This document shows positions 55,515 to 63,726 of a stretch of 64,000 nucleotides of DNA, in pieces. The notes below the pieces were generated by a model that saw nothing but the letters and a program-made list of their open reading frames with translations, had not been told where the DNA came from and did no database searches. Source of the DNA: Noviherbaspirillum saxi. GTDB taxonomy: Bacteria; Pseudomonadota; Gammaproteobacteria; Burkholderiales; Burkholderiaceae_D. Position 1 is the stretch's first letter, and every line of letters begins with the position of its first letter. Position numbers and translations under genes: made by a program. The stretch lies in the NCBI RefSeq assembly GCF_003591035.1, contig NZ_QYUO01000002.1, positions 434,001 through 498,000 of the forward strand. The letters run 5' to 3'.

Positions 55515-56135
55515 TCAGTACATCGTTGTTTTCAAGCGGTCTGGCAATTCCTTATCGTACTGTTTCCCATCGAGCTCACCCATGGTCAGGTCACTCAGAA
55601 TCGTGCCAAGGCTCGGCAAAGCGCTTCGGTCGATATGCTGGTCCGCTTCCCAAAGCCGGGACCTCATAACGGCGCGTGAACATTGAAAAAACACGGATTC
55701 AACATGAATCCGGAGCACTGAACGAGGCACTTTCCCATCTACCGAGAAACGGTGTAACAGAGCCGGATCGATAAGAATTTCTGCCTTGCCATTCACCCTG
55801 AGCGTTTCACCAATACCCGGAACGAAAAAAATAACGGCAACACGCGGGTCTGAAATGATGTTTCGCAGGCTATCAATCCTGTTGTTTCCCCTGCGGTCGG
55901 GAAGCAGCAAGGTCTTTTCATTCTCGACCTGAACAAATCCGATCTGATCGCCCCTCGGAGAGACATCCAATCCCTCTGGTCCGCTTGTCGCTATCACCGC
56001 AAACGGCGAAGCCTCGATAAAGCGTTGATAGTGAGGATGGACATAAGCGATTTCCTTTTTTATCGATGCTTCCGCCGGCTTTCCATACAATCGCTCCAGC
56101 GTTTCAATATCAGAGATCTGGAAGTTATCTTTCAT
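55515..56135 (-). CDS. Pyridoxamine 5'-phosphate oxidase-family flavin-binding protein
   Basis: A 206-residue split-barrel protein of the PPOX-like (MSMEG_1061-type) family. FAVIATSGPEGLDVSPRGDQIGFV and LLLPDRRGNNRIDSLRNIISDPRVAVIFFVPG match the FMN-binding strand pattern, and TLRVNGKAEI follows. The substrate is unknown; homologues are FMN- or F420-binding reductases. It is tail to tail with the FGase-like gene and lies in the lower-GC region of minus-strand genes. Confidence 0.85.
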   Translation of the reverse strand: MKDNFQISDIETLERLYGKPAEASIKKEIAYVHPHYQRFIEASPFAVIATSGPEGLDVSPRGDQIGFVQVENEKTLLLPDRRGNNRIDSLRNIISDPRVAVIFFVPGIGETLRVNGKAEILIDPALLHRFSVDGKVPRSVLRIHVESVFFQCSRAVMRSRLWEADQHIDRSALPSLGTILSDLTMGELDGKQYDKELPDRLKTTMY

Positions 56136-56210
56136 AGGGCATCCGTTCGTTCAGAATATTTAGCATTGAGCCGACGAAGAAGGCATCTTGTTAAGAGAAT
56201 CCTTTGGGCG

Positions 56211-56591
56211 TTACACATGACAGACTGCTTCGATATTGTGCCCATCAGGGTCAAGAACGAAGGCACCGTAATAGTTCGGGTGATAATGCGCGCGAATTCC
56301 CGGTGGGCCATTGTCGGTTCCTCCCGCTTCAATCGCCGCCTTGTAAAAGGCGTCGACAAGACTTCTGCTTGAGACACGAAACGCCACATGTACAGGGGGA
56401 TTGTTCGGAGTGCCTCGGCTGATCCAGAATTCCGGCTCCGGCGGCTCACCAAATCCGGCAACGTCAGTATGTCCCGTCACCGAGGCGGGAAATTCGGCGA
56501 GCAGACTGAACCCCATCGGCGCAAGCGCGGCCGAATAAAACTGCTTGCTCCTATCAAAATCGCTGACGACTACACCGGTGTGATCGATCAT
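56211..56591 (-). CDS. VOC family (glyoxalase/bleomycin resistance-like) protein 1
   Basis: A 126-residue VOC protein. MIDHTGVVVSDFDRSKQFYSAALAPMGF gives the first module with its metal His, PPVHVAFRVSSR the second, and FVLDPDGHNIEAVCH the C-terminal Glu. I chose ATG 56591, with AAGAGGA three bases upstream; in-frame codons farther up are not family sequence. It is eight bases from the next VOC gene, so the two are a pair. Confidence 0.88.
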   Translation of the reverse strand: MIDHTGVVVSDFDRSKQFYSAALAPMGFSLLAEFPASVTGHTDVAGFGEPPEPEFWISRGTPNNPPVHVAFRVSSRSLVDAFYKAAIEAGGTDNGPPGIRAHYHPNYYGAFVLDPDGHNIEAVCHV

Positions 56592-56599
56592 AAATCCTC

Positions 56600-56947
56600 T
56601 TAAGGTTTGAATGAGACGTGCTGCTGGAACGCAAGGTAGTACCCGTTGCAATCATTGATGCCGAACTCCCTGGAGCCGTGCGGCCTGTCCTGGGCGGGCC
56701 AAGCCACCGACACCCGGTCTTGGAGAGAGGCGAAATAACTGTCCGCGTCAGAGACGGTGAAGTAAATGGTGCCGGAACAAACAGGAAGACTCCTCCAGAG
56801 ATCTTGCTGGGTAAAGACGAGCTTTGCTCGGGACCTCTCGGCGGTCAATGTGCCGGCCGTTTCCGAGACATTGAATCCGAGGACGGTCTCGTAGAACTCG
56901 CGGGTTTCTTCGATGTCGTTGCAGCGTAGTAGGAGAGTGAGTGACAT
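56600..56947 (-). CDS. VOC family (glyoxalase/bleomycin resistance-like) protein 2
   Basis: A 115-residue VOC protein: MSLTLLLRCNDIEETREFYETVLGFNV, then IYFTVSDADSYFASLQDR, then EFGINDCNGYYLAFQQ. The metal-site His of module 1 appears replaced (L-L-L-R-C) while the C-terminal position is Ala, so metal binding is doubtful. Start ATG 56947 has GGAAG five bases upstream. It precedes VOC 1 on the minus strand. Confidence 0.83.
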   Translation of the reverse strand: MSLTLLLRCNDIEETREFYETVLGFNVSETAGTLTAERSRAKLVFTQQDLWRSLPVCSGTIYFTVSDADSYFASLQDRVSVAWPAQDRPHGSREFGINDCNGYYLAFQQHVSFKP

Positions 56948-56963
56948 AGGGACTTCCATGTAG

Positions 56964-57003
56964 GTATAACGCCAAGCTTCCCGTGCTAGGCGACGTGTTA
57001 AGC
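56964..57003. repeat. Possible degenerate attC half site
   Basis: GTATAACGCC...GTGTTAAGC lies immediately upstream of the VOC 2 start. GCTTAAC on the minus strand fits RYYYAAC, while GTATAAC misses it by one base. At 40 bases it is shorter than a minimal attC, so it may be a decayed site. Confidence 0.3.
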
Positions 57004-57088
57004 CGTGGTGACTTCGACATGGTCCTAAGCGGGTAGTCAAAAGTCTTTTGACATTTCGCCGATCCGGTTTATCGAGCTCGGTTCGGCT

Positions 57089-57115
57089 CCCCTCTCCCGC
57101 CTGCGGGAGAAGGGG
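57089..57115. repeat. GC-rich palindrome
   Basis: CCCCTCTCCCGC and GCGGGAGAAGGGG form a hairpin downstream of the lipoprotein gene (minus strand). It resembles the C/G-rich stems of the 12.8 kb repeat. No T-run follows. Confidence 0.55.
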
Positions 57116-57150
57116 CCGTGCTCCGTGTCAAAAAAATTTTGATAACTTGC

Positions 57151-57771
57151 TTAGTAGTTTGCTACTAGCTTGGCAGCTAAAGCCTTGGCTGCAGCTCGCC
57201 ACGCCGCCTCTCTCGTTGCCGCATTCCTCTTGATTTCGTCAACATCAATAGGTTCGACCGGATTTCCTAGGGGCATCACACGCTCGGTAGCACTCCACAG
57301 AATACGGCCAGACGGGTCTCGCATTTCATAGCGTACGCCTAAGATCGGAACAAGTCTTGAACTAAAGCCGTGTGGAATGCTGAAGCCGTAGTTCAGTACT
57401 GAAACGTATATGGTGGCGCCTCCAGGTTCCGTCTCGTCCTTTAGAGGAAACTTCCCCGATTGACGAATCTGGGCAAGCGCTTCTTCGTAGACAATTCTAT
57501 TGATCGATACTCCGGTCTCAGTGGTTTGCTCCTGAAACGATTCACGGCTTTTCTCAATGCCTGGGGCCGCAATCGCCGCCTCAATGGCACCAAAAGCTAG
57601 TCCAGTCGCTCCACCTGGCCCAAGATAGGACATCTTGGAAGGTACAGGAACGTCCTTGCTCAACGTAACCGCCTTCACATTCGATCTATCAGAAGTAGCA
57701 ATTGGCTGTGTACTGGCGCACCCTGAAAGAAGAATAATCAGTGTGACTAGTCCATTGAGTTTTCCGAACAT
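57151..57771 (-). CDS. Hypothetical lipoprotein
   Basis: A 206-residue protein with a lipoprotein signal (MFGKLNGLVTLIILLSGC, lipobox L-S-G-C). The body contains a Gly/Ala-rich stretch at about 50-70 and a beta-rich domain (ATIYVSVLNYGFSIPHGF). The C-terminus A-W-R-A-A-A-K-A-L-A-A-K-L-V-A-N-Y is helical. I recognise no specific family. Its 5' flank abuts an attC site, so it looks like a gene cassette. Confidence 0.75.
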   Translation of the reverse strand: MFGKLNGLVTLIILLSGCASTQPIATSDRSNVKAVTLSKDVPVPSKMSYLGPGGATGLAFGAIEAAIAAPGIEKSRESFQEQTTETGVSINRIVYEEALAQIRQSGKFPLKDETEPGGATIYVSVLNYGFSIPHGFSSRLVPILGVRYEMRDPSGRILWSATERVMPLGNPVEPIDVDEIKRNAATREAAWRAAAKALAAKLVANY

Positions 57772-57827
57772 TTGTTCCGCCCTTTTATGTTGTGCTTGAT
57801 AGTGGATTTTGAGACTCGCCTAGTAAG

Positions 57828-57917
57828 GCTTAACATCCAAGTAACTGGCGACCCAGACCAGGTGACCGCGTAGCAGCCGGAAGCACTTGGGCGTCCGTTC
57901 TGACTGGCATGTTAGGT
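57828..57917 (-). repeat. Integron-type attC recombination site (about 90 bp)
   Basis: On the minus strand it starts ACCTAAC (fits RYYYAAC) and ends GTTAAGC (fits GTTRRRY). The ends are inverted repeats: TAACATCCA pairs with TGG(C)ATGTTA leaving one extrahelical base, with an imperfect stem and a variable centre. The stop codon of the FAD oxidoreductase lies inside the first core site, as in integron cassettes, and the lipoprotein gene follows 56 bases later. Confidence 0.7.
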
Positions 57918-59363
57918 CTGCCATAGGTACTTATTCCACAACTCATTAGTGAACTTGTTTTGGGCATCTACCGATTTTTTTATCTTTCGAAACTGGCCGG
58001 CCTCGGGATAGGCCTCATTGAATTGCTTTACTGTCGCATGTGGTTGGTACGGAAGATAATATCGACCGCTGTTTGCCAAGGCCAAATCAATCAATGCGCG
58101 CGTCCATCGCCCCACGTCCTCTTGCGCTCGGCGATGGGTGCGCTGTTTATAGTACAAGACAAAGGAGAACACTTCCTCTTTGGCCCAAGGGAGGATTGAT
58201 ACCTTGTCGGCCGGAGAATGTCTGATCGAGATGTTCAGTGCTTCAACATCGTGTTTCCGCAGTATCGATGCCATACCCCTTGCAAATGGCACAAAGTTAC
58301 GAATAGGGATGAAGTATTCTTGAAGGACGTAGGTCGATACCGCTCTGGTACGCGGCTCCAGTTCCGCAACGTCAAGGCTTGCCTCATGATTTCGCCACTT
58401 TACGACGGGCTTGTCTAGGAGGAGTGGCCGAATGATATCTCTTTGAAGTTTTGCTCCGCCTGGCAACTCTGTTAATGCCCAAATCATGCTTTGCTCAGTT
58501 CCGTACGATAAACCTCTTGGGATAAGCCTGTTGAACTCAGTGAGTGGCTTCGATGTTGCCCTCCAAGTCACCGAGACCGGGACATCAAACAACGGTGGCA
58601 TAAGATCAGCATTGTGCAGAATAGTGGCGCTATCTTGTTCAATCTTCTTTTTGAAGAAATCAGGATATTGGTCAAGGGGAATTATCTCTACGCCCCTCTC
58701 CATCCGGAGATTCTCGACTAACTCCAATTCGACTTCAGTGATTACACCGACTCCCCCATATCCGCCAAAAGCTGCGCTGAAAATTTCGCTGTTCTGATCT
58801 CTATTCGCCTCAATTATCGATCCATCTGCCAGGACAATCTGGAGTGATCTGACCGAGTAGCAGATCGGGCCATTCCCGACATAACGGCCATGAGCGTTGA
58901 CCGAAACCGAACCACCCACAGTGAAATTGGAATAACTTTGCATCGTCTTTACTGCAAGGTTATGTGAATCAATGATTTCTTGAAGATCGCGCCAGCGCAT
59001 GCCTGCCTGGACCCGGACAGCTCGCGCTTCCGGCCTGAACCACACCACCCGGGACATACTGCGCATATCAAGATGCAACCCATCGCGGATCGCAATTTGA
59101 CCACCCATGCTGTATCGGCCGCCACCGACGGCAATTCTGCCGGGCCAAGTACTGACTAACTCCGATATCTCTGCCGTACTGACAGGGCTGATGATTCTCG
59201 CGACTTTGACAATGTAAAGCCCTGTGACATTTGGAACCAAAAGGTCGGCTGCACTAACTGGGATGGGCATGCCTACGGAAAGTAGACCTGCGCCGGCCAA
59301 AGAAAGGGCCAAAAACTTTCGACGCGATAAGGGATTCCGATCATCCATGACTGCGGATATCAA
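57912..59363 (-). CDS. FAD-linked oxidoreductase with Tat signal (aldonolactone-oxidase-like)
   Basis: A 483-residue FAD-binding protein with a twin-arginine signal (S-R-R-K-F-L-A-L, then a hydrophobic stretch ending VSA). The PCMH-type FAD domain has I-A-V-G-G-G-R-Y-S-M-G-G-Q, M-Q-S-Y-S-N-F-T-V-G-G-S-V-S-V-N-A-H-G-R and G-G-Y-G-G-V-G-V-I-T-E-V. The C-terminal part resembles D-arabinono-1,4-lactone/L-gulonolactone oxidases. It would be exported folded with FAD. A TTG start at 59363 has AAGGAAG seven bases upstream; ATG 59348 is the alternative. Its stop lies in an attC core, so it appears to be a gene cassette. Confidence 0.85.
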   Translation of the reverse strand: MISAVMDDRNPLSRRKFLALSLAGAGLLSVGMPIPVSAADLLVPNVTGLYIVKVARIISPVSTAEISELVSTWPGRIAVGGGRYSMGGQIAIRDGLHLDMRSMSRVVWFRPEARAVRVQAGMRWRDLQEIIDSHNLAVKTMQSYSNFTVGGSVSVNAHGRYVGNGPICYSVRSLQIVLADGSIIEANRDQNSEIFSAAFGGYGGVGVITEVELELVENLRMERGVEIIPLDQYPDFFKKKIEQDSATILHNADLMPPLFDVPVSVTWRATSKPLTEFNRLIPRGLSYGTEQSMIWALTELPGGAKLQRDIIRPLLLDKPVVKWRNHEASLDVAELEPRTRAVSTYVLQEYFIPIRNFVPFARGMASILRKHDVEALNISIRHSPADKVSILPWAKEEVFSFVLYYKQRTHRRAQEDVGRWTRALIDLALANSGRYYLPYQPHATVKQFNEAYPEAGQFRKIKKSVDAQNKFTNELWNKYLWQT

Positions 59364-59380
59364 TTGGCTGCTTCCTTTGG

Positions 59381-59622
59381 TTTAACATTCGACATGAGCG
59401 GTGGCTTTAGGGTGGCAGCCAGTTCAAAGACGTCCGCTCGATGGAGGGGTGTGCGCCCGACATGGACATGATCTGATGGGGTGCAAGTCTCCTGCGGGAG
59501 TACCGAACTTGTTTCATAAGAAGCAAGGATAACCCCTGGGCGACGGCAAGTGCAAGACCGCGAGGGATTGTGCGAAGGAAGTCCGAGTGCAAACGTGCGA
59601 GCCGACGAACAGAAGGTTAAAT
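59381..59622 (-). repeat. attC site split by a group II intron fragment
   Basis: Ends fit the attC rule: minus-strand ATTTAAC (59622-59616, containing the stop of the upstream gene) and GTTAAAC (59387-59381). Without the inserted 59449-59615 segment it is about 75 bp, a normal attC length. Inside, CATGAGCGG (59394-59402) pairs with CCGCTCGATG leaving one unpaired G, the extrahelical base typical of attC stems. Confidence 0.65.
59449..59615 (+). mobile_element. Group II intron 5' fragment (domain I), no ORF
   Basis: The plus strand begins GTGTGCGCCCGACATGG, a standard group II 5' end, and continues GATGGGGTGCAAGTCTCC, GGCGACGGCAAGTGCAAGAC, CGCGAGGGATTGTGCGAAGG and CGAACAGAAG, all typical of domain I of bacterial group II introns. 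It is only about 165 bases and lacks the maturase gene and domain V, so it is a truncated relic. It lies within attC and is antisense to the cassette genes, as reported for IIC-attC introns. Confidence 0.65.
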
Positions 59623-60069
59623 ACTTCCGGCTACCTGATTAGAACCCGGCGTTACCGGCCAGCGATAAGACAGCACTTGCTCCTTTGGGTAAAAGTGCTC
59701 TCTTACCTGACTCAGCTGATTGCCACCTAGTAGATAGACATACTGGTCATCGCAGCGCAAGAAGAAACCTACGTGACCCTTCCAACTGCTCGGGTCTTCT
59801 CGGTACAGAACAGCTATGCATCCCGTAACGGGCTGCTCCAGCGGGTGTCCCCATTCCAACCAAGAACGGGCAAGCGCTGACCCTGTACCCGCTATGTTCA
59901 TTTGCACAAGGCACCAATTGACGAACGACGAGCACCAAGATGCCTTGTCGTCGTACCCACGAATGTTTGTGTACTCGTGGTATTCCATGATTCGCGGATT
60001 GCTATTCCCCTCAGGGAACTGAGCAACTCCGACTTCAGCAAACGCTACGGGCAACCACGGTGCTTCCAT
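59617..60069 (-). CDS. TIGR02594/CHAP-like cysteine amidase-fold protein
   Basis: A 150-residue protein of the TIGR02594 family (NlpC/P60-CHAP-like). WLPVAFAEVGVAQFPE starts the domain; catalytic Cys46 is in A-S-W-C-S-S-F-V-N-W-C and His99 in W-K-G-H-V-G-F-F. Relatives are found as phage endolysins and as effectors acting on peptidoglycan. No signal peptide or immunity gene is obvious. Its stop is inside the attC core. Confidence 0.82.
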   Translation of the reverse strand: MEAPWLPVAFAEVGVAQFPEGNSNPRIMEYHEYTNIRGYDDKASWCSSFVNWCLVQMNIAGTGSALARSWLEWGHPLEQPVTGCIAVLYREDPSSWKGHVGFFLRCDDQYVYLLGGNQLSQVREHFYPKEQVLSYRWPVTPGSNQVAGSI

Positions 60070-60278
60070 GAAGGTTCAACTTGTTATAAATCGCAAAACC
60101 GCAGATTAACATGACGCGCTGTCGATTAACATTGCGCCGGCGCTCGTCCGCAACCGGCTCGACCCCTTGGTTTGGGCTCGGCATATCATGCACCTGTGCC
60201 GCATTAACAGAAGCAGCAAACATGACAGGGCCGAACCGGAATTTATCCGGTAATTAGACGAGCTGCCGAAAAACTATT

Positions 60279-61151
60279 TTAGGAAAACGCGTTCAAGCGA
60301 TCCAGTACCTGGGCGATTTCCCGTTTTAGCGCTGCCGACGCCGGCTGCATAGGCGCACGCACGTCGCCGCTGCATAGATTCATCATCTCCAGTGCCGCCT
60401 TGAGCGGGCCGGGATTCGGTTCGGCAAACAGGGTTGCAAACAGTGGCGACAAGGCAAACATCAGACGTCGAGCCTCATCGAGCCTGGATTCCGCAATGGC
60501 CCGCGCCATGCGCACAAACAGATCGGTCCGAATATGCGCTGCCGCCGCAATCGCGCCCGCGCCGCCCAGACAAAGCGTACTGAAAATCTGACCGTCTTCA
60601 CCGGCCAGCACGGCAAGGCGCCGGTCGGTAATCAGTTGCAGCGTGAGTGCAGGGTCGCCGCCGCAATCCTTGATCGCTGCAATACGCGGGTGTTCAGCGA
60701 TGGCGCGTATCGTGGCCAGCGACATCGCAACCCCGGTGCGGTAGGGGATGTTGTAGAGAATCAGCGGCACCGTGGCAGCCTGTGCGAGCGCCATGAAAAA
60801 TGCAACGATGCCTTCCTGTGACGGCCTAATGTAATACGGCGGCGGCACCAGCACGCCAGCCACCGGACGGGCCTGGATTTCTCTCAGTCTTTCGACCAGC
60901 GCCTGCTGATTACTTCCGCCAATGCCCATCACTACCGGGCATTGGGGTACCGCCACGAGCACGGCATCGAGGACGGCAAGCTGTTCACTGTTGCTTAGCG
61001 CGGACGCTTCACCGGTCGAGCCGCATACAACCAAACCGGCTGCCCCGTCCTTGTACAGCCTTGCCGCGAGCGAGCCTAATGCGGCAAAGTCGATTTCGCC
61101 TTGTTGAAACGGCGTCGCCAGCGCGACCCAGATACCGCTAAATCCATTCAT
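60279..61151 (-). CDS. DapA/NanA family aldolase (4-hydroxy-tetrahydrodipicolinate synthase-like)
   Basis: A 290-residue class I aldolase of the DHDPS family. It has the Schiff-base Lys161 (A-A-I-K-D-C-G-G), Tyr133 (Y-N-I-P-Y-R-T-G) and the C-G-S-T-G-E-A-S carboxylate site. These three support DHDPS chemistry, but related hydratase-aldolases share them, so lysine synthesis is only the likeliest role. Start 61151 has AGGAG five bases upstream, better than an in-frame ATG at 61181. It stands alone downstream of the helicase gene, with a perfect inverted repeat 83-115 bases upstream. Confidence 0.85.
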   Translation of the reverse strand: MNGFSGIWVALATPFQQGEIDFAALGSLAARLYKDGAAGLVVCGSTGEASALSNSEQLAVLDAVLVAVPQCPVVMGIGGSNQQALVERLREIQARPVAGVLVPPPYYIRPSQEGIVAFFMALAQAATVPLILYNIPYRTGVAMSLATIRAIAEHPRIAAIKDCGGDPALTLQLITDRRLAVLAGEDGQIFSTLCLGGAGAIAAAAHIRTDLFVRMARAIAESRLDEARRLMFALSPLFATLFAEPNPGPLKAALEMMNLCSGDVRAPMQPASAALKREIAQVLDRLNAFS

Positions 61152-61233
61152 GATGACTCCTGATAATGACCGTCGGGTCACTGTCGGAAGCTGAAGGCAG
61201 GTTTATGCAGGGAAGGAATTCAGGCTGGGCATT

Positions 61234-61266
61234 TACTGTCCTGTCAGCTCACCTGACAGGACAGTA
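61234..61266. promoter_or_regulatory. Perfect 14-bp inverted repeat upstream of the dapA-like gene
   Basis: TACTGTCCTGTCAG-CTCAC-CTGACAGGACAGTA. Each arm is itself a tandem CTGTC-CTGTC. There is no adjacent T-run, so it reads more like a dimeric regulator's operator than a terminator. Confidence 0.5.
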
Positions 61267-61432
61267 CGCCCCGGTCAGATGAGCGACTGTTTCTTCGATT
61301 TGCCATTTGCAGCCATGCATGCGCACGCCACGGCAGCAAGGCCGGGGGTAAGCAATGTCGGGGCGGAAATGGCAGGCATAGGGAATTAATGCAAATCGGA
61401 TGGATCGATTATGCAGAGTCCTGGCGCTTGGG

Positions 61433-63724
61433 TCAACTTGCGTTCCGGACCTGTGCGTCCAGCCGGGCCGGACTTCCCAGCTTCCACCAGGCGGGCAATA
61501 GCCGTCGCACTTCCGGACGTCCGAACCGGTCATCGATCAGATAAACGCATCCCCGATCCGACTGAGTACGGATGACGCGGCCGGCAGCCTGCACGACTTT
61601 TTGCAATCCCGGGTAGAGGTAGGCGTAATCGTAGCCGGCGCCGAAGGCGGCTTCCATCCGTTCCCGATGTTCTTCATTGATTGCATTGAACTGCGGCAGA
61701 CCGAGCGTCGCAATGAATGCGCCGATCAGGCGGTCGCCGGGCAGATCGATGCCTTCAGCGAACGGACCGCCGAGCACGGCAAAGCCGATGCCACAGCCGC
61801 CCGGTGCAAAGCGCGCCAGAAAATCGTCGCGCGCGCTTTCATCCATGCGGCGCGATTGTTCCCACACCGGAATTTCTGGATGGTGCGCACGGAACAAGGC
61901 GACCACTTTCTCCAGGTAATCGAAGCTGCTGAAGAAGGCCAGATAATTGCCGCGCTGCGCTTCATACTGCCTGCTCATCAGGGCGACGATGGGCCCGAGT
62001 GACTGGTCGCGGTGCCGGTATCGCGTCGAGATATGGCTGGCTACATGAACGGACAACTGCTCGGCGCGGAACGGCGACTCGACATCGACATAGGCGGTAT
62101 CGTCGGGCAGTCCGAGCATGTCGGCATAAAAATGCCAGGGACTGAGCGTCGCCGAGAACAGCACCGCCGACTGCGCTTCGGAAAAGCGTGGCGCAAGAAA
62201 CCTTGCGGGAACGACGTTGCGTATGCATACCCGCGAACGCAGGCTGCCGTTCTTTTCTTCAATGGTGACGTCGAACAGGGAGTGGGTATCGAACACTTCC
62301 AGCAAGCGGGTGAAATGCAACACCTCGAAGTAGAAATCTTGCAGCGCGCTGTCGACATACGCCGGATTCTCTGCAAAAAAAGCCGATACTTCGCTGCTCA
62401 CCTGCTGCAGGGCGCCGGTGAATTTTGCGGGAGCCTCTGCGTATACCCGATAGGTGCTTTCCTGGGCCTTGTTCAGCGCGCTCCACTGACGGAAAAGTTT
62501 GTCCAGACTCTTTCTGAGCACATCTGGCACTGCGCGGCGCACGATCTGCAGCGTCGTTTGGTCTAGTTCGGCGGTGTACATCTTGCGGGCGCGATCGATG
62601 AGGTTGTGCGCCTCGTCGGTCAGCACGCTCACGCGCCATTGGTTTGCCGTGGTCAGCCCATACAGTAAAGCGCTGCTGTCGAAGTAGTAGTTGTAATCGC
62701 CCACCACCACGTCGCTCCAGCGGACAAGATCCTGACTCAGATAATACGGACAGACCTGGTGTTCCAGCGCGACGGTACGCAAGCTGTTTTTTTCCAACGC
62801 CCCGGCAGCGAGCGCCGCTGCGCGCGCCTGCGGCAACCGGTCATAGAATCCCTGCGCCAGCGGACACGATTCGCCATGGCAAGCCTTGTCCGGGTGTTCA
62901 CATGCTTTGTCGCGTGCCACCAGTTCCAGCACGCGCAAGGGCAGTGCGGCTTGGCTGTTCTTAATCTGTGCCAAGGCACCCAGCGCAAGACTGCGTCCGG
63001 ACGTTTTTGCCGCGAGGAAGAAGATCTTGTCCAGTTCCTTGCGCGGCGTTGCCTTGAGCAAGGGGAACAGCGTGCCGACCGTCTTGCCGATTCCCGTCGG
63101 CGCTTCCGCCGCAAGACAGCGGTCGGTATTTGCGGCGCGGTATACCGCCTCTGCCAGTTGCCGTTGTCCCTGCCGGAATTCGGCATGCGGAAATTGCATT
63201 GCGCTCAACGCTTCATCACGGGCGAGGCGATGCGCCATCTCCTGTTCGGACCATGACAGAAAGCATTCGCATTGCTGAATGAAAAACGCTTGCAGCGTCT
63301 CAGCCGGATAGCGTTCCTCCAGTATCGTTTCGTGTTTGCTTCCTATTTCAAAATACACCAGCGCCACCGTCACTTCTGGCAGCTGTAGTTTTTCACACAA
63401 TAACCAGCCATAGATTTTCGCCTGGGCCCAGTGCAGCGAACGATGATTGGCCGGCATGCGGGCGAGGTCGCCACGGTAAGTCTTGATTTCCTCAATGCGG
63501 TTCAATGCCGGATCGTAGCCGTCGGCGCGGCCGCGCACCAGCAGGTGCCGGTAGTGCGATGCGAGCAGTACTTCCTTTTGATAATCGGCGGCACGGCGCG
63601 CAGTTACCGCGATGTGGCCGGCGATACCTTCCTGTGCCGTCGGCGCCGGCGTGAATCGCAGATCGAGATCGCCGCACTTTGCGGTGAACTCGGCCAGTGC
63701 GCGCACTGCAATCCGGTATTCCAT
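61433..63724 (-). CDS. PD-(D/E)XK nuclease-Rad3/DinG-type DNA helicase fusion
   Basis: A 764-residue DNA repair helicase. Residues 1-170 form a Cas4/RecB-like nuclease domain: Asp68 (V-R-G-R-A-D-G), Glu79-x-Lys81 (I-E-E-I-K-T-Y) and Gln101 (H-W-A-Q-A-K-I-Y-G). The superfamily 2 helicase follows with Walker A A-P-T-G-I-G-K-T (about 208-215) and DEAH box at 370-373. Four cysteines (275, 282, 287, 325) fit the Fe-S cluster of XPD/DinG-type enzymes. Start is ATG 63724, two bases after the stop of the VRR-NUC gene. Confidence 0.9.
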   Translation of the reverse strand: MEYRIAVRALAEFTAKCGDLDLRFTPAPTAQEGIAGHIAVTARRAADYQKEVLLASHYRHLLVRGRADGYDPALNRIEEIKTYRGDLARMPANHRSLHWAQAKIYGWLLCEKLQLPEVTVALVYFEIGSKHETILEERYPAETLQAFFIQQCECFLSWSEQEMAHRLARDEALSAMQFPHAEFRQGQRQLAEAVYRAANTDRCLAAEAPTGIGKTVGTLFPLLKATPRKELDKIFFLAAKTSGRSLALGALAQIKNSQAALPLRVLELVARDKACEHPDKACHGESCPLAQGFYDRLPQARAAALAAGALEKNSLRTVALEHQVCPYYLSQDLVRWSDVVVGDYNYYFDSSALLYGLTTANQWRVSVLTDEAHNLIDRARKMYTAELDQTTLQIVRRAVPDVLRKSLDKLFRQWSALNKAQESTYRVYAEAPAKFTGALQQVSSEVSAFFAENPAYVDSALQDFYFEVLHFTRLLEVFDTHSLFDVTIEEKNGSLRSRVCIRNVVPARFLAPRFSEAQSAVLFSATLSPWHFYADMLGLPDDTAYVDVESPFRAEQLSVHVASHISTRYRHRDQSLGPIVALMSRQYEAQRGNYLAFFSSFDYLEKVVALFRAHHPEIPVWEQSRRMDESARDDFLARFAPGGCGIGFAVLGGPFAEGIDLPGDRLIGAFIATLGLPQFNAINEEHRERMEAAFGAGYDYAYLYPGLQKVVQAAGRVIRTQSDRGCVYLIDDRFGRPEVRRLLPAWWKLGSPARLDAQVRNAS

Positions 63725-63726
63725 GC

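Noticed and set aside
56136..56215. Third attC between the PPOX-like gene and VOC 1
   Set aside because: TAACGCCC at the VOC 1 stop recalls an attC core, but no GTTRRRY partner with a convincing stem follows.
60100..60190. Paired GATTAACAT segments near the TIGR02594 gene as an attC or attI
   Set aside because: They are direct, not inverted, repeats 18 bases apart, so they do not form the required hairpin.
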